The notes beneath the pieces were generated by a model that saw only the letters and a program-made list of their open reading frames with translations, did not search any database and had not been told where the DNA came from. The translations under genes were made by a program, and so were the position numbers. A DNA stretch of 64,000 bases from positions 1 through 64,000 of the forward strand of contig NZ_DAMCHJ010000003.1 of assembly GCF_032104385.1 (NCBI RefSeq). The letters run 5' to 3'. Origin of the DNA: Tissierella sp032104385. GTDB taxonomy: Bacteria; Bacillota; Clostridia; Tissierellales; Tissierellaceae. Below are positions 1-8,539 of this stretch, piece by piece; within the stretch, counting starts at the first letter, position 1; each line of letters begins with the position of its first letter.

Positions 1-246
1 TATATGGTTGATAAGGGTTACTTTTACGAAGAAAGTAGCTGGACTAAAGCATTTGCAGGCTCAATAATATATAATACAAAAAAGAGTCATGTTGGGTTAG
101 TTACTGCTGGGGATGGGGCAAGTGTTTACTATGCTGATCACTCTGATGTGAAAAAATCTGGTAGAGAAACACTCCTTCAAACATCCAATGATCCTGCTTT
201 TGAAAAATTTAAGTTCTACTTACCATATAGCAGCATACTAAAATAA
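1..246 (+). CDS. C-terminal end of a secreted amidase-like protein (partial)
   Basis: The frame is open from the left edge, so the gene probably begins upstream. The visible 80 or so residues include a stretch reading SHVGLVTAG followed by VYYADHSDVKKS. This resembles the His-containing core and the following histidine motif of the putative amidase domain (PF12671-like) in clostridial exported proteins. That assignment is weak because only the tail is visible. A hairpin with a short T-rich tail follows about 120 bp downstream. Confidence 0.4.
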   Translation, partial: YMVDKGYFYEESSWTKAFAGSIIYNTKKSHVGLVTAGDGASVYYADHSDVKKSGRETLLQTSNDPAFEKFKFYLPYSSILK

Positions 247-791
247 TAAGGAAATTGGAATAATACGCAAGGAAACCAAATAACTTGCTAAAGCTTTAGT
301 GTTGGCCTCGTAAGCCATTTTTGCTTAGGACCGTATTCAACATTGCCATAAAATGTTGTAAGATAATAACTGTCCTTTAATAAAACGAGGGCAGTTATTT
401 ATTTGAAGATTTATGTATTTAGCTGAATTTCCACAAGCCTTGTTGATATTTAAAACTTTATTTTAGTTAAAAAAACTGCAACATAATTCACTGCACCAAG
501 AAGTTGCAGAATGATTTCACTTTGGTCGGCGATACAGTCTGTACTCAGCATCAATAAAGTAGGCAGTATTTTGAAATAAAGGTTAATGAAATAATGATTA
601 AAAAGCAAAGAAATAGAGAATATGAAAAAAACACAACACCTAAGCGTCATTATAAAGTGATAAAGACTTGCTATTATTTTTGTTACAAAATGTATTACAG
701 AATATTTCACATTTGTAGAATCATAATATTATAACATTAATATTATGGATTGCTTTTTAAATGGTAGGCAAAATAATTGGAGGTAGTATTT
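247..791. other. Intergenic, no supported gene
   Basis: No ORF with a ribosome-binding site was found in this 545-bp stretch. It contains one terminator-like hairpin (365-399) and AT-rich DNA. An 86-codon minus-strand frame at 450-710 has no Shine-Dalgarno site and is not called. Confidence 0.5.
365..399 (+). terminator. Terminator-like hairpin
   Basis: An 11-bp stem (AATAACTGTCC / GGGCAGTTATT, one G-T pair) encloses a 13-nt loop and is followed by a weak T-rich tail. It lies downstream of the amidase-like gene end. Confidence 0.5.
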
Positions 792-1717
792 ATGAAAAAA
801 GCTGTTGCGTGTTTAATTATGACAATGTTAATTCTTAGTACAAATATTAGCCTTGTAAATGCTTCGGATATAGAAAAAGGGAATCCGACAGCAACATACG
901 CGGATAGAATTATTTTACCAAATGGCAATGAAGTTGATTTGAACGAATATTCTACGCTCTTATTTTGAACGGAACCATAATAACTGATTATGAAATAATT
1001 ATTAGAAGTGACAAGGCATTGGTACCTGTAAGGTTAATCGCTCAGGAATTAGGTGCTTCTGTGGATTGGAACGGGAGTAATAGGGTAGTTACCATTACAA
1101 AATCTCAAAAAGAGATTGTTCTGGCGATTGATAGCAATGTCGCTTCTGTCAACGGAATAGAAATTGATTTAGATTATCCAGCGATAATATATCAAGATTT
1201 AACGTATGTGCCATTAAGGTTTGTTGCAGAAAACTTAGATGCTACGGTTCGTTATTCCCCACGGGAGCTATCTTCTGAATTCACATATTATTACGATACC
1301 CAGATGCCAGTATCTCCTCCCGGCACTATAGTTAGAGATTTTGCAAATATCATAATCGATGAAAAATATAATTTTAGCGATTCAATAACAAAAGAAGAAG
1401 CTATGAAAAAAACACAGCAAATATGTCTTGAAGGTCTTGAAAATTTTTCAAAAATCCTGAGGGAAAATCTTGTGAAGTCAAACGAAAATCCTAATCAACT
1501 TGACGATGATTTTAAAGGCATAAAAAAGGAAATAGATAGAATGATGTATATCGGTGAAGTATCAAGATTCTATAAATTCACTATAGGTCCTTATGATATT
1601 TTGTTTGACAGAATTAACCATAAAATATTTTTCGTGATATACTCATCCAGCACAACAGTTAAGGAAGTTAACATTAACGATCCTGGCTTATATTTGCCAA
1701 TTTTCATTGTAGGTTAA
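792..1717 (+). pseudogene. Stalk-domain (copper amine oxidase N-terminal-like) exported protein, frameshifted
   Basis: The start is ATG 792, preceded by GGAGG. The first 25 residues form a signal peptide (MKKAVACLIMTMLIL, then NASD). The reading frame stops at 966-968 and resumes in the neighbouring frame with LNGTIITDYE, so a single-base change near 955-965 splits the gene. The second part contains two copies of the stalk-domain pattern (LVPVRLIAQELGASVDW and YVPLRFVAENLDATV) typical of PF07833 proteins, which are secreted or wall-bound and of unclear substrate. The remaining 150 residues are unrecognised. Programmed frameshifting cannot be excluded, but no canonical slippery site plus structure is obvious. 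Confidence 0.65.
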
Positions 1718-1718
1718 T

Positions 1719-2330
1719 ATGTATTTTAGACAAGACAAAATCGGATATCTGATATATCTAATTTTGTCTTGCTATGCCTTTGTTCGAAAAGTCAAGCTGC
1801 ATGCTCCACATTGTTCGGTTTTTTATGCAAGGTTGCGAAGTATTCTTCTTATCTCGTCAGCGGAACAGAATTTAGCAGGGATTGCCACAGAAGATAATAA
1901 AAAACTTGATATAAGTTTTTTATTATCGGCCAGAAAAGGTAAATCATATTATGATACAGAAAATATAGAAATAGAACAATTTGTTTTTAAAGAATCTAAT
2001 GTTTATATATGGCAAATTGATGAAATGACTTATTTAATATTGTCTCAGGATGATGTTGAATGTCATATTTCAGCATCATGTGCTGCTCTTTATCCAGAGG
2101 TATACATAAATGCTAAAAGTCCTTCAGGCTCAATTAGCAGAACAATGTATTTAGAAGAATATACTTCTGGAAAGTAGGCAAATGAAATTTCATGGAATTT
2201 CGGTGGAACTGGCAATGTATTTTTATCAAAAAGTTATAACGGAACTTTAGGTACAAAATATCATGTCGGAGTCGTAGTGACTGTGGCTGGAGAGACGTTA
2301 GAGGCTGCTTCTGATATATGTGAAATTTGA
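1719..2330 (+). pseudogene. Hypothetical exported protein with premature TAG
   Basis: The reading frame is open to a TAG at 2175-2177 and then continues in the same frame for 50 codons to TGA 2328-2330. The sequence across the stop reads EEYTSGK*ANEISWNF, followed by a Gly/Ser/Thr-rich beta-type tail ending in GVVVTVAGETLEAAS. Small clostridial secreted proteins often have GKW at this position, so the TAG most likely replaces TGG. The first 50 codons overlap a hairpin and show no signal peptide, so the 5' end may also be lost. Function is unknown. Confidence 0.5.
1731..1771 (+). terminator. Hairpin after the stalk-domain gene
   Basis: There is an 11-bp perfect inverted repeat (CAAGACAAAAT / ATTTTGTCTTG) with a 19-nt loop, 13 bp after the stop codon at 1717. 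No long T tract follows, so termination efficiency is uncertain. Confidence 0.45.
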
Positions 2331-2336
2331 ACTTTG

Positions 2337-2374
2337 AAATGTAGCATCTAAGTGGCTTATGACTACATTTATTT
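2337..2374 (+). terminator. Rho-independent terminator-like hairpin
   Basis: An 8-bp stem AAATGTAG / CTACATTT follows the broken exported-protein gene by 6 bp and is trailed by a T-rich stretch. Confidence 0.5.
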
Positions 2375-2480
2375 TGTTATATGAGTCAAAAGGTGAATTT
2401 GATATTGCAAAAAAATAGGTAAGGGTAGAATATATTCTATATCTCTAATCATCACTCAATGGTATTGTCTGCTTGAAAAT

Positions 2481-3309
2481 ATGGATTTGTTGGATGAGTT
2501 AGACATTGAACCAATAAATAGTTATATTAGTTGGGATGAATTTTTATTTAGATTAAAAAATATAGAAGATCGAATTAAATCTGCAAATAAAGATTATAAA
2601 CCATTATTTATTGAGGTTTACAATAGCATATTAGTAATGAACAAGGTAACTAATTATGAATTTACAGAGCCTGTAACAGGAGAAAACATTGATTTTAATG
2701 TACCAATACAAGAACATACCTATCCTCTGCCTGACCCTAATATAAGCATTACAGATCGAAACTCCTACGGATATTTAGATGATGAGATGCTACCACTATG
2801 AAGGGAACGTGCAGAAGAACTGTTTGAACAGGATTTGACTGTCTACCTACTCTATGAGGATGATACTGAAGCAATGATATTTGACCTTGAGGATATTGAT
2901 AATCACAGTGGGATATTCGGGATTCAGCGTACAGATTGGATAGCCTTGCAAGACCATGATAATTATGGGCTTGTCTATACTGCTCCCCTAACCGATTTTA
3001 ACGAAAATCAAAATCATACCCTAAATAAGCTCTATGAACAGTTTAATATAAATCACCCTCCCGATTTTAAGGAACAAGCTCATTTTCTCCCTGCACATAA
3101 TTATTTAGAAACTGCTGAAAAAACCGTAGAGCAGAATTATAACCATCTGAACGGTATTATCAATAATAAGCCTACTGTAGCAGATATCGAAAAGACAGTA
3201 AAGGCAGAAAGAAAAGAAAGCTTCTGTAGTGGAAAAGCTTAAAACAAAGTTGTTCATTGATAAAGAAAAACAAAAAAAACCATCTCAAATAGCTGTGGAG
3301 GAGCGATGA
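2481..3309 (+). pseudogene. DUF3849/YodL/DUF4316-type conjugative-element protein, degraded
   Basis: The first part (2481-2798) ends in the family-typical run DDEMLPL, meets TGA at 2799-2801, and continues in the same frame with KERAEELFEQDLTVYLLYEDDTEAM, the YodL/DUF4316 core. The expected tail VADIEKTVKAERKE then shifts frame near 3220, where SVVEKLKTKLFIDKEKQKK is read in the adjacent frame to TGA 3307-3309. Such proteins occur in accessory regions of Tn1549-like conjugative elements, with undefined function. The gene therefore has at least one nonsense mutation and one frameshift. Its true 5' end is not evident. Confidence 0.75.
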
Positions 3310-3530
3310 TTATGAGTATATTTACCTTAGAGGAAAGGAATTTAATCTGTATCTACAATACTGGCTCAAGAACAGGTTTACTTTCGGAACTTACTCAAAT
3401 GAAAACTCATTTGGAGCAAGATGAAACTGAACTTTTGGAACTTGCACAATCAGTTATGGATAAGGTAGCCGCTATGACTGAAGGTGAATTTGACAGTATT
3501 ACAGCAGAATTGATTGCTGATTTTGACTAG
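3306..3530 (+). CDS. TnpW-like small transposon-encoded protein
   Basis: This 74-aa protein has GGAGG 5 bp before ATG 3306 and overlaps the stop of the preceding pseudogene. The N-terminus MSIFTLEERNLICIYNTGSR and the acidic, Leu-rich C-terminus match the pattern of short TnpW-like ORFs that follow DUF4316 genes in Tn1549-type elements. Function is unknown. An internal ATG at 3312 could also serve as the start. This is one of the few fragments of the conjugative element still open over its full expected length. Confidence 0.6.
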   Translation: MIMSIFTLEERNLICIYNTGSRTGLLSELTQMKTHLEQDETELLELAQSVMDKVAAMTEGEFDSITAELIADFD

Positions 3531-3673
3531 AAGTTTATTGTAAACAATTGAATTTTATAGTAAAATAGCATAAACAAATTGAATTGACGATTTTGCGAAG
3601 TTTACAGTTTAGCTATATTTAAGAATTGAGCTTTTCTATAATATGAAGCGAAAAATATTTATTGGAGAAAATC

Positions 3674-4261
3674 ATGAAAAATAAAGATATTGTAACAGTT
3701 ATTATAATTATTACCAGCTTAGTAATTTTAGATTATTTAAATATATTCTCTATTTTGGGTTTTAATATGCCCAATATAAATTTTGATTTTTGGATAGGTG
3801 TTTTAAATATAATTGTTATAATAATCCTTTATAAAATCACTTATAAAAAAATAGATGAAAAAGCAATTGAAAGAGAAAAGAATAAATATTCGATTTCTGT
3901 TCTATTATTGCAAGAAGTTTACAGAGAATGTAGAACTCACATGAACTTACTCAATCAAGAAACAGTTGAAAAATATATAGTACCTAAAATGGATTTTAAT
4001 AGTACTGACTTTAATAATTCGATTATTGGCAATTTACAAAGCACCCCATTCTTGAATGAAAATACTATTATGGATTTTGTCAAAGATGGACAAATAAATA
4101 AAATGCAGATAGAAGGATATCTTAAAGTAAAAGAAAAATACAGACAATATATTAATATGAGAATTATATTATTTGATAGACCAGACATGTATGAACCACT
4201 AAAAATAGATTTAGACGAGGTGATAGAGTATGAAACTAAACAACTTGATACTCAAAGTTAG
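3674..4261 (+). CDS. Unrecognised two-helix membrane protein
   Basis: This is a 195-aa protein. ATG 3674 is chosen over TTG 3662 because GGAG sits 6 bp upstream of the ATG. Two hydrophobic segments (about residues 6-25 and 37-56) form a helical hairpin. The remaining 135 residues are charged and cytosolic-looking, beginning with a basic, Lys/Glu-rich helix (EKAIEREKNKYSISVLLLQEVYREC). No catalytic motif is seen. It lies alone between remnants of the conjugative element, with no partner in the same orientation nearby. I do not recognise the family; a phage-exclusion or other accessory role is only speculation from its position. Confidence 0.6.
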   Translation: MKNKDIVTVIIIITSLVILDYLNIFSILGFNMPNINFDFWIGVLNIIVIIILYKITYKKIDEKAIEREKNKYSISVLLLQEVYRECRTHMNLLNQETVEKYIVPKMDFNSTDFNNSIIGNLQSTPFLNENTIMDFVKDGQINKMQIEGYLKVKEKYRQYINMRIILFDRPDMYEPLKIDLDEVIEYETKQLDTQS

Positions 4262-4451
4262 TAATTATTTTCGAATTTGACTTAAAAGATATAAAAATAT
4301 TTTACAAATCTATAAAATCGTCTACTAGATGAATTATAGTTTGAGTATTGTATTCTCCATTAATTATGTCTTCGTGGGTTGATATATACTTTGCTTAGTG
4401 TTAATTATATAAAACTCAAAAATTTAAATTTACCAGCAAATTTTTTATAGG

Positions 4452-4482
4452 CAACCTTGTCATCTCGATAAGGTTGTTTTTT
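4452..4482 (+). terminator. Rho-independent terminator
   Basis: A 7-bp stem CAACCTT / AAGGTTG, extended by an imperfect inner pairing, is followed by TTTTTT. It lies just upstream of the LtrC-like fragment. Confidence 0.6.
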
Positions 4483-4510
4483 AAATTTGAAAAAAGAAAG
4501 GAGGAACAAT

Positions 4511-5270
4511 ATGTATACGAAATTGCAACTATTATCAGAACGGGCAGAAAATACCGCTAAGCAGATTACAGAAAGTCTTATAGAATGGACGGGTTTTCTC
4601 ACCACTGTGGGACGGCTTTACAAATATCCTTATTATGAACAGCTCATGATTTCTGCACAACGCCCTGATGCTACGGTTTGTGCAGAATATGACTTGTGGA
4701 ATAACAAAATCAACCGATATGTCCGTCGTGGATCAAAGGGAATTGCCCTAATAGACCCAACAGGGGACACTCCAAAGATACGGTATGTCTTTGATGTTTC
4801 TGATACAGGGGACAGGAAAAATTCACGCCGTCCATATCTTTGAGAAATGCAGGAATATCATAAACAACCGATATTAGCTATGTTAGAAGATAAATATGGT
4901 ATAGAGGAAAACAATCTTTCCGATGCCTTTTATAACATTGCACAGGATTTAGCAAAAGAGTATTATGATAATCACAAGGTCGATATACCCTATCTCATAG
5001 AAGATAGTTTTTTAGAGAACTATGATGAGGATAATATTAAAGTGTCTTTTGAAAATGCAGCCACTGTCAGCATTGCACATACTCTTATGAAAAGATGTGG
5101 ACTAAATCCAAATGAATTTTTTGAGCAGGAGGACTTTTTAAGTATATTTGATTTTAACACCCAAGATGCTGTTGCACTATTAGGTACGGCAGTAAGTGAA
5201 CAGTCTGAACAAGTATTTAAGGAGATTGCAATTACCATAATTAAAATAGAGCGTGAAAGGAGAAATGAAC
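4511..5270 (+). pseudogene. N-terminus of LtrC-like large conjugative-element protein, broken
   Basis: ATG 4511 follows AGGAGG. The translation MYTKLQLLSERAENTAKQI ... RLYKYPYYEQLMISAQRPDAT ... RRGSKGIALID matches the N-terminal region of very large (over 2000 aa) ArdC/LtrC-like proteins with downstream helicase and methylase domains in Tn1549-type elements. A TGA at 4841-4843 interrupts PYL*EMQEY, where family members usually have Trp. The same frame then continues to about 5270 and runs into a TnpV start in another frame. The helicase and methylase portion is absent, so this is a deletion remnant. Confidence 0.7.
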
Positions 5271-5429
5271 ATGAACGAAATCACTTACGTGAAGAACGGG
5301 GATTATCTAATACCCGACCTGACATTGACACAGGCAGAACAGCCTCTAGGGAAATACGGAAGAATGAGAAAGAGATATCTTCAGGAACACCGAAAAATTT
5401 ACCAAAGGAAATCATGCTTTTTTTTGTAG
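5271..5429 (+). pseudogene. TnpV fragment (N-terminal part)
   Basis: ATG 5271 is preceded by AGGAG. The frame reads MNEITYVKNGDYLIPDLTL, then QPLGKYGRMRKRYLQEHRKIYQ, the recognisable N-terminus of transposon-encoded TnpV proteins (normally about 115-120 aa, function unknown). After about 46 residues the frame runs into relaxase-derived DNA and stops at TAG 5427-5429, so a deletion has fused TnpV to the relaxase remnant. The overlapping open frame of the upstream pseudogene is a shadow here. Confidence 0.65.
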
Positions 5430-5799
5430 CCACCCATATAGATAAGTCCCATATTCACAATCTAAAACTCATATTATTAACTATTCAAAAACTCGGGACA
5501 TTTATACCGCTTATCGCAAGGCAGGATACTCTAAAAAATTCTACGAAGAACATACTGCTGATTTACTTTTACACAAAGCAGCAAAAGCTGCTTTTGATGA
5601 ATTAGAAACTAAAAAAATACCCACGGGAAATGCTTTACAAAGAGAAAATTTAAAACTGCTTTCCGGAAAGAAAAAAGCTTATTCAAAGTATCATTCAACA
5701 AAAAAAGAAATGAAAAATATACTGACTGCAAAGGCAAATGTTGACCGTCTTTTAGGTGAAGATATATCCGAGAAAGAAAAAGAAAAACACAAAAAATAA
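5409..5799 (+). pseudogene. Relaxase (MobA/VirD2-type) remnant
   Basis: One frame gives FFVATHIDKSHIHN, resembling the histidine cluster that binds metal in MOB-P-type relaxases. After a frameshift the adjacent frame gives TRDIYTAYRKAGYSKKFYEE, then LLLHKAAKAAFDELETKKIP ... TAKANVDRLLGED, and ends at TAA 5797-5799. This is the C-terminal part of relaxases from Tn1549-type elements. The N-terminal catalytic Tyr region and the sequence between the two pieces are missing, so the gene cannot encode an active nicking enzyme. Confidence 0.7.
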
Positions 5800-5824
5800 A
5801 GGTAATATTGCTTATGATTTTTCA

Positions 5825-5957
5825 GCTCCCAAAGGGAGCATAGCCACACAATTTATTGTGTGTCCAATGGGGATTGGGGATATTCCCCAACAAGCAGATT
5901 TGGCAAAAATCCCGTAAGGGAATTTTATGCAAAATCGCAAGGTGTGTACCACCTTGC
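5825..5957. other. Multi-hairpin mobilisation-type region
   Basis: Five short inverted repeats are clustered: GCTCCC/GGGAGC (5825-5839), CACACAA/TTGTGTG (5845-5862), GGGG/CCCC (near 5876-5888), CCC/GGG (5911-5920) and GCAAGGTG/CACCTTGC (5937-5957). The layout resembles the non-coding DNA beside the mobilisation genes of Tn1549-type elements, where oriT may lie. It directly follows the relaxase remnant. The ORF that spans it is a shadow. Confidence 0.4.
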
Positions 5958-5996
5958 CCTGCTTGCCACTTTTGTTTGCAAATAAAGTATAAAACA

Positions 5997-6025
5997 AAAA
6001 GGACGGTTCAAATTTTCGTCCTTTT
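5997..6025. terminator. Bidirectional terminator-like hairpin
   Basis: A 9-bp perfect stem AAAAGGACG / CGTCCTTTT with an 11-nt loop is flanked by A and T runs, so it could act in either direction. Confidence 0.55.
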
Positions 6026-6261
6026 CCCTGATTTAGCTTCTTGTATTCCTTTTGCAGTAGCGGTCATAATGGTTAAATCTTTGTTATCCATTTCATCAAT
6101 CAAGCTTTCAAGTTGTCTGCGTTGTGTTGACTTTTCCGTTTCTTTATTTGGAAAAAAGATTGATATAAAATTTTTATTACGTTACAGTTTACAAAAGAGG
6201 ACACAAAAAGCGAGGAATAAATTTGCTTTACATAGTATGATTTTCATAAGGAGGTGAAGAG

Positions 6262-7128
6262 ATGGAGTGGTTGAAGAAATTAAGTAGCGCTATTGAATAT
6301 ATTGAAAATAACTTAGATAACGAGATTTCCTATGATGAAGCGGCAAAAATCGCATGTTGCTCATCCTATTATTTTCAGCGCATGTTTACCTATGTAGCTG
6401 GTATTTCGCTGTCTGAATATATTCGCAATCGGAGAATGACACAGGCTGCATTTGAATTACAGTCCACGGATACAAAGGTATTGGATGTTGCACTAAAATA
6501 TGGATACACTTCTCCAACATCCTTTAACCGTGCATTTCAGAGTGTTCATGGAATTACTCCTTCTTCGGCCAAATATCAAGGGAGTGTGCTTCATGCGTAC
6601 CCCCCTATTAAATTTTCCGTTAAAGTTATAGGAGGTGATGCTATGCCATATCGTATTGAAGAAAAAGAGTCTATGAGGATTGTAGGTATCCGCATTCCAT
6701 TAACAGAGGACATGGAGGAAAACCAAAAACTGGTTCCGCCTTTTTGGAACAGAGCATTACAGGATAACCGATTCATAAAAATCTGCGAACTGTCGAATCA
6801 AACTCCAGGTGTAGTGTTAGGGGTTACTGTTTATCAAAATCCAGATGAGATTTACTATTATATTGCAGCTGCAACGGATCAGCCTGTTCCTGCAGGAATG
6901 TTTGAATATGAAATCCCGGCAGCAACATGGGTGATATTTGAAAGTGATGGACATTTCAAAGAATCCATTCAAAATATTTTCAGACGTTTTCTTACAGAAT
7001 GGATTCCGTTCTCAGGATATACTTATGCAGAATTTCCAGACATAGAAGTATATCCAATTAGTCAAGAAAGACCGCAAAAAGGGCATTCTGAAGTATGGAT
7101 TGCTATAAAAAAGGAAAAGGAGAATTAA
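6262..7128 (+). CDS. AraC-family regulator with GyrI-like effector domain
   Basis: This 288-aa protein starts at ATG 6262 after AAGGAGG. Residues 5-105 form the AraC/XylS double helix-turn-helix (YDEAAKIACCSSYYFQRMF ... VALKYGYTSPTSFNRAFQ). Residues 125-288 form a GyrI-like small-molecule-binding domain, as in Rob and BmrR-type regulators that sense drugs. It is the first gene of a tight run with a stand-alone GyrI protein and an ABC exporter, so it probably activates that run in response to a bound compound. Unlike neighbouring element genes, it is intact. Confidence 0.85.
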   Translation: MEWLKKLSSAIEYIENNLDNEISYDEAAKIACCSSYYFQRMFTYVAGISLSEYIRNRRMTQAAFELQSTDTKVLDVALKYGYTSPTSFNRAFQSVHGITPSSAKYQGSVLHAYPPIKFSVKVIGGDAMPYRIEEKESMRIVGIRIPLTEDMEENQKLVPPFWNRALQDNRFIKICELSNQTPGVVLGVTVYQNPDEIYYYIAAATDQPVPAGMFEYEIPAATWVIFESDGHFKESIQNIFRRFLTEWIPFSGYTYAEFPDIEVYPISQERPQKGHSEVWIAIKKEKEN

Positions 7129-7131
7129 AAA

Positions 7132-7587
7132 ATGGAATACCAAATTGAAATCAGAGATATTGAACCGATTCGAGTTGCTTTTCTGAGGTACAAGGGAATT
7201 GTAACCCAGGCCAACAAGGTTTTTCCTAGCATTTTTCAGTCTATTAAAGGAAAGACAAGCGGCGCACCGTTTTTTTGCTATTATTTGATGAACCCGGAAA
7301 CAAAAATTGGTGAAATGGACTTGTGCGTACCCACTGAAGAAATACCTATTAAAAATGGAATTGAAATAAAAGAACTTCCACGTATCAAAGCAATCAGTGT
7401 TACACATATTGGCTCTTATGAAACCTTGCATAATGCTTATACAGCAATTGACCGATATGCTGCTGAACATAATCTGCAACTTAGCCCGCCATTTAGAGAG
7501 GTTTTTATCAAAGGGCCTGGAATGTTTTTAAAAGGAAATCCTGCTCAATATGTTACAGAAGTCCTGTTCCCAATCAAGGAGGAATAA
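7132..7587 (+). CDS. GyrI-like small-molecule-binding protein
   Basis: This 151-aa protein is a single GyrI-like/SOUL-fold domain. It begins with EIRDIEPIRVAFLRYKG, contains PRIKAISVTHIGSYETLHNAYTAI, and ends with EVLFPIKEE. It starts 3 bp after the AraC gene, with GGAG 9 bp upstream of the ATG, and the ABC ATPase follows by one base. Stand-alone GyrI proteins bind or hydrolyse drug-like ligands. Here it may sequester the substrate sensed by the regulator or moved by the exporter, which is inferred only from position. Confidence 0.8.
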   Translation: MEYQIEIRDIEPIRVAFLRYKGIVTQANKVFPSIFQSIKGKTSGAPFFCYYLMNPETKIGEMDLCVPTEEIPIKNGIEIKELPRIKAISVTHIGSYETLHNAYTAIDRYAAEHNLQLSPPFREVFIKGPGMFLKGNPAQYVTEVLFPIKEE

Positions 7588-7588
7588 T

Positions 7589-8539
7589 ATGATTGCTATT
7601 CGAAGCGAGAATTTAATAAAAAAGTATAAAAATGGCATACAGGCATTAAATGGCTTGAACTTGACAGTCAAAGAGGGAGAAATTTTCTCCCTCTTAGGAG
7701 AAAATGGTGCGGGAAAATCAACACTTATTCATATACTTACCACTTACCTAGCTCCTACATCTGGTCTTGTTACCATGTTTGGAAAAGACATTTATCGCGA
7801 AGCGACTGAGATTCGTACACAAATATCCTGTGTGTCACAGCGGACTTCCATTGATACGCATTTGTCTCTTACAGAAAATATGATGTTTCAAAGCAAGCTA
7901 TACAAAGTGCTAAAATTTGAAGCAAGGAAACGTATGGAAACCTTGATTGATTGCTTTGGATTAGAGCGATATTTGAAACACCCTGTCTCCTCTTATTCCG
8001 GTGGAATAAAAAGACGGCTTGATATTGCACTGAATATGATGTCAAATCCAAAGGTGCTATTCTTAGACGAGCCAACCGTTGGTATGGATATTCAGTCTCG
8101 TATGGCAATGTGGGATATGATGAAAAAAATAAGAAACGACTTTGGAACTACTATTTTTTTGACAACTCACTACTTAGAGGAAGCAGATCAGTTAAGCGAT
8201 ACCATCTGCATTATGAAAAATGGAAAAGAAATACTGCAAGGTACACCTCATGCACTTCGAGAATATCTGCGAAAAGATATTCTGAAGATTAGCTTTTTAT
8301 CAAAAGAAGAAGCAAAAAACTGCTTTCAGCCATTAAAAGGCATCCTTAATCTGGAAGAAACAGATTTACGCCATGATAAAATCATTACCGACTTAAAAAA
8401 TGGGCATATGGATTTAGAAAAAGCAAATCTTTGGCTTCTGGAGCATGAAGTTCCATTCTTAGGTATAGAAATTATCCAGCCTACTTTGGAAGATGTTTTT
8501 ATCAGGCTCACAGATGAAAATGGAAAGGAGGCATGCTAA
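7589..8539 (+). CDS. ABC exporter ATP-binding protein (DrrA-like)
   Basis: This 316-aa ATPase starts at ATG 7589 after AAGGAGG. It shows Walker A GENGAGKST, signature YSGGIKRRLDIA, Walker B VLFLDEPTVGMD and the H-loop TTHYLEEAD. The C-terminal 90 residues are the extension typical of the daunorubicin-resistance (DrrA) ATPase group. It pairs with the permease that begins at its stop codon. The substrate is unknown; the GyrI-type regulators suggest an amphipathic or cationic drug. Confidence 0.88.
   Translation: MIAIRSENLIKKYKNGIQALNGLNLTVKEGEIFSLLGENGAGKSTLIHILTTYLAPTSGLVTMFGKDIYREATEIRTQISCVSQRTSIDTHLSLTENMMFQSKLYKVLKFEARKRMETLIDCFGLERYLKHPVSSYSGGIKRRLDIALNMMSNPKVLFLDEPTVGMDIQSRMAMWDMMKKIRNDFGTTIFLTTHYLEEADQLSDTICIMKNGKEILQGTPHALREYLRKDILKISFLSKEEAKNCFQPLKGILNLEETDLRHDKIITDLKNGHMDLEKANLWLLEHEVPFLGIEIIQPTLEDVFIRLTDENGKEAC

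Larger units (their letters stand above)
5800..6261. other. Gap between relaxase remnant and AraC gene
   Basis: Besides the hairpin cluster at 5825-5957, this gap holds a terminator at 5997-6025. It also holds a possible 45-residue minus-strand tail of an unidentified protein (about 6150 down to 6008), reading RRQLESLIDEMDNKDLTIM and ending at the complement of 6008-6010. That tail has no start codon and would be a remnant. Confidence 0.35.

Noticed and set aside
450..710. 86-codon minus-strand frame
   Set aside because: No Shine-Dalgarno site, low-complexity hydrophobic translation and no recognisable motif.
965..968. Programmed frameshift in the stalk-domain gene
   Set aside because: No clear heptameric slippery sequence or downstream pseudoknot was seen; an ordinary indel or sequence error is simpler.
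5856..6257. 133-codon ORF across the hairpin cluster
   Set aside because: It reads through palindromic non-coding DNA and a terminator, lacks a ribosome-binding site and has a composition unlike the real genes.
7012..7479. 155-codon minus-strand ORF
   Set aside because: It is antisense to the AraC and GyrI genes, whose translations are clearly conserved.
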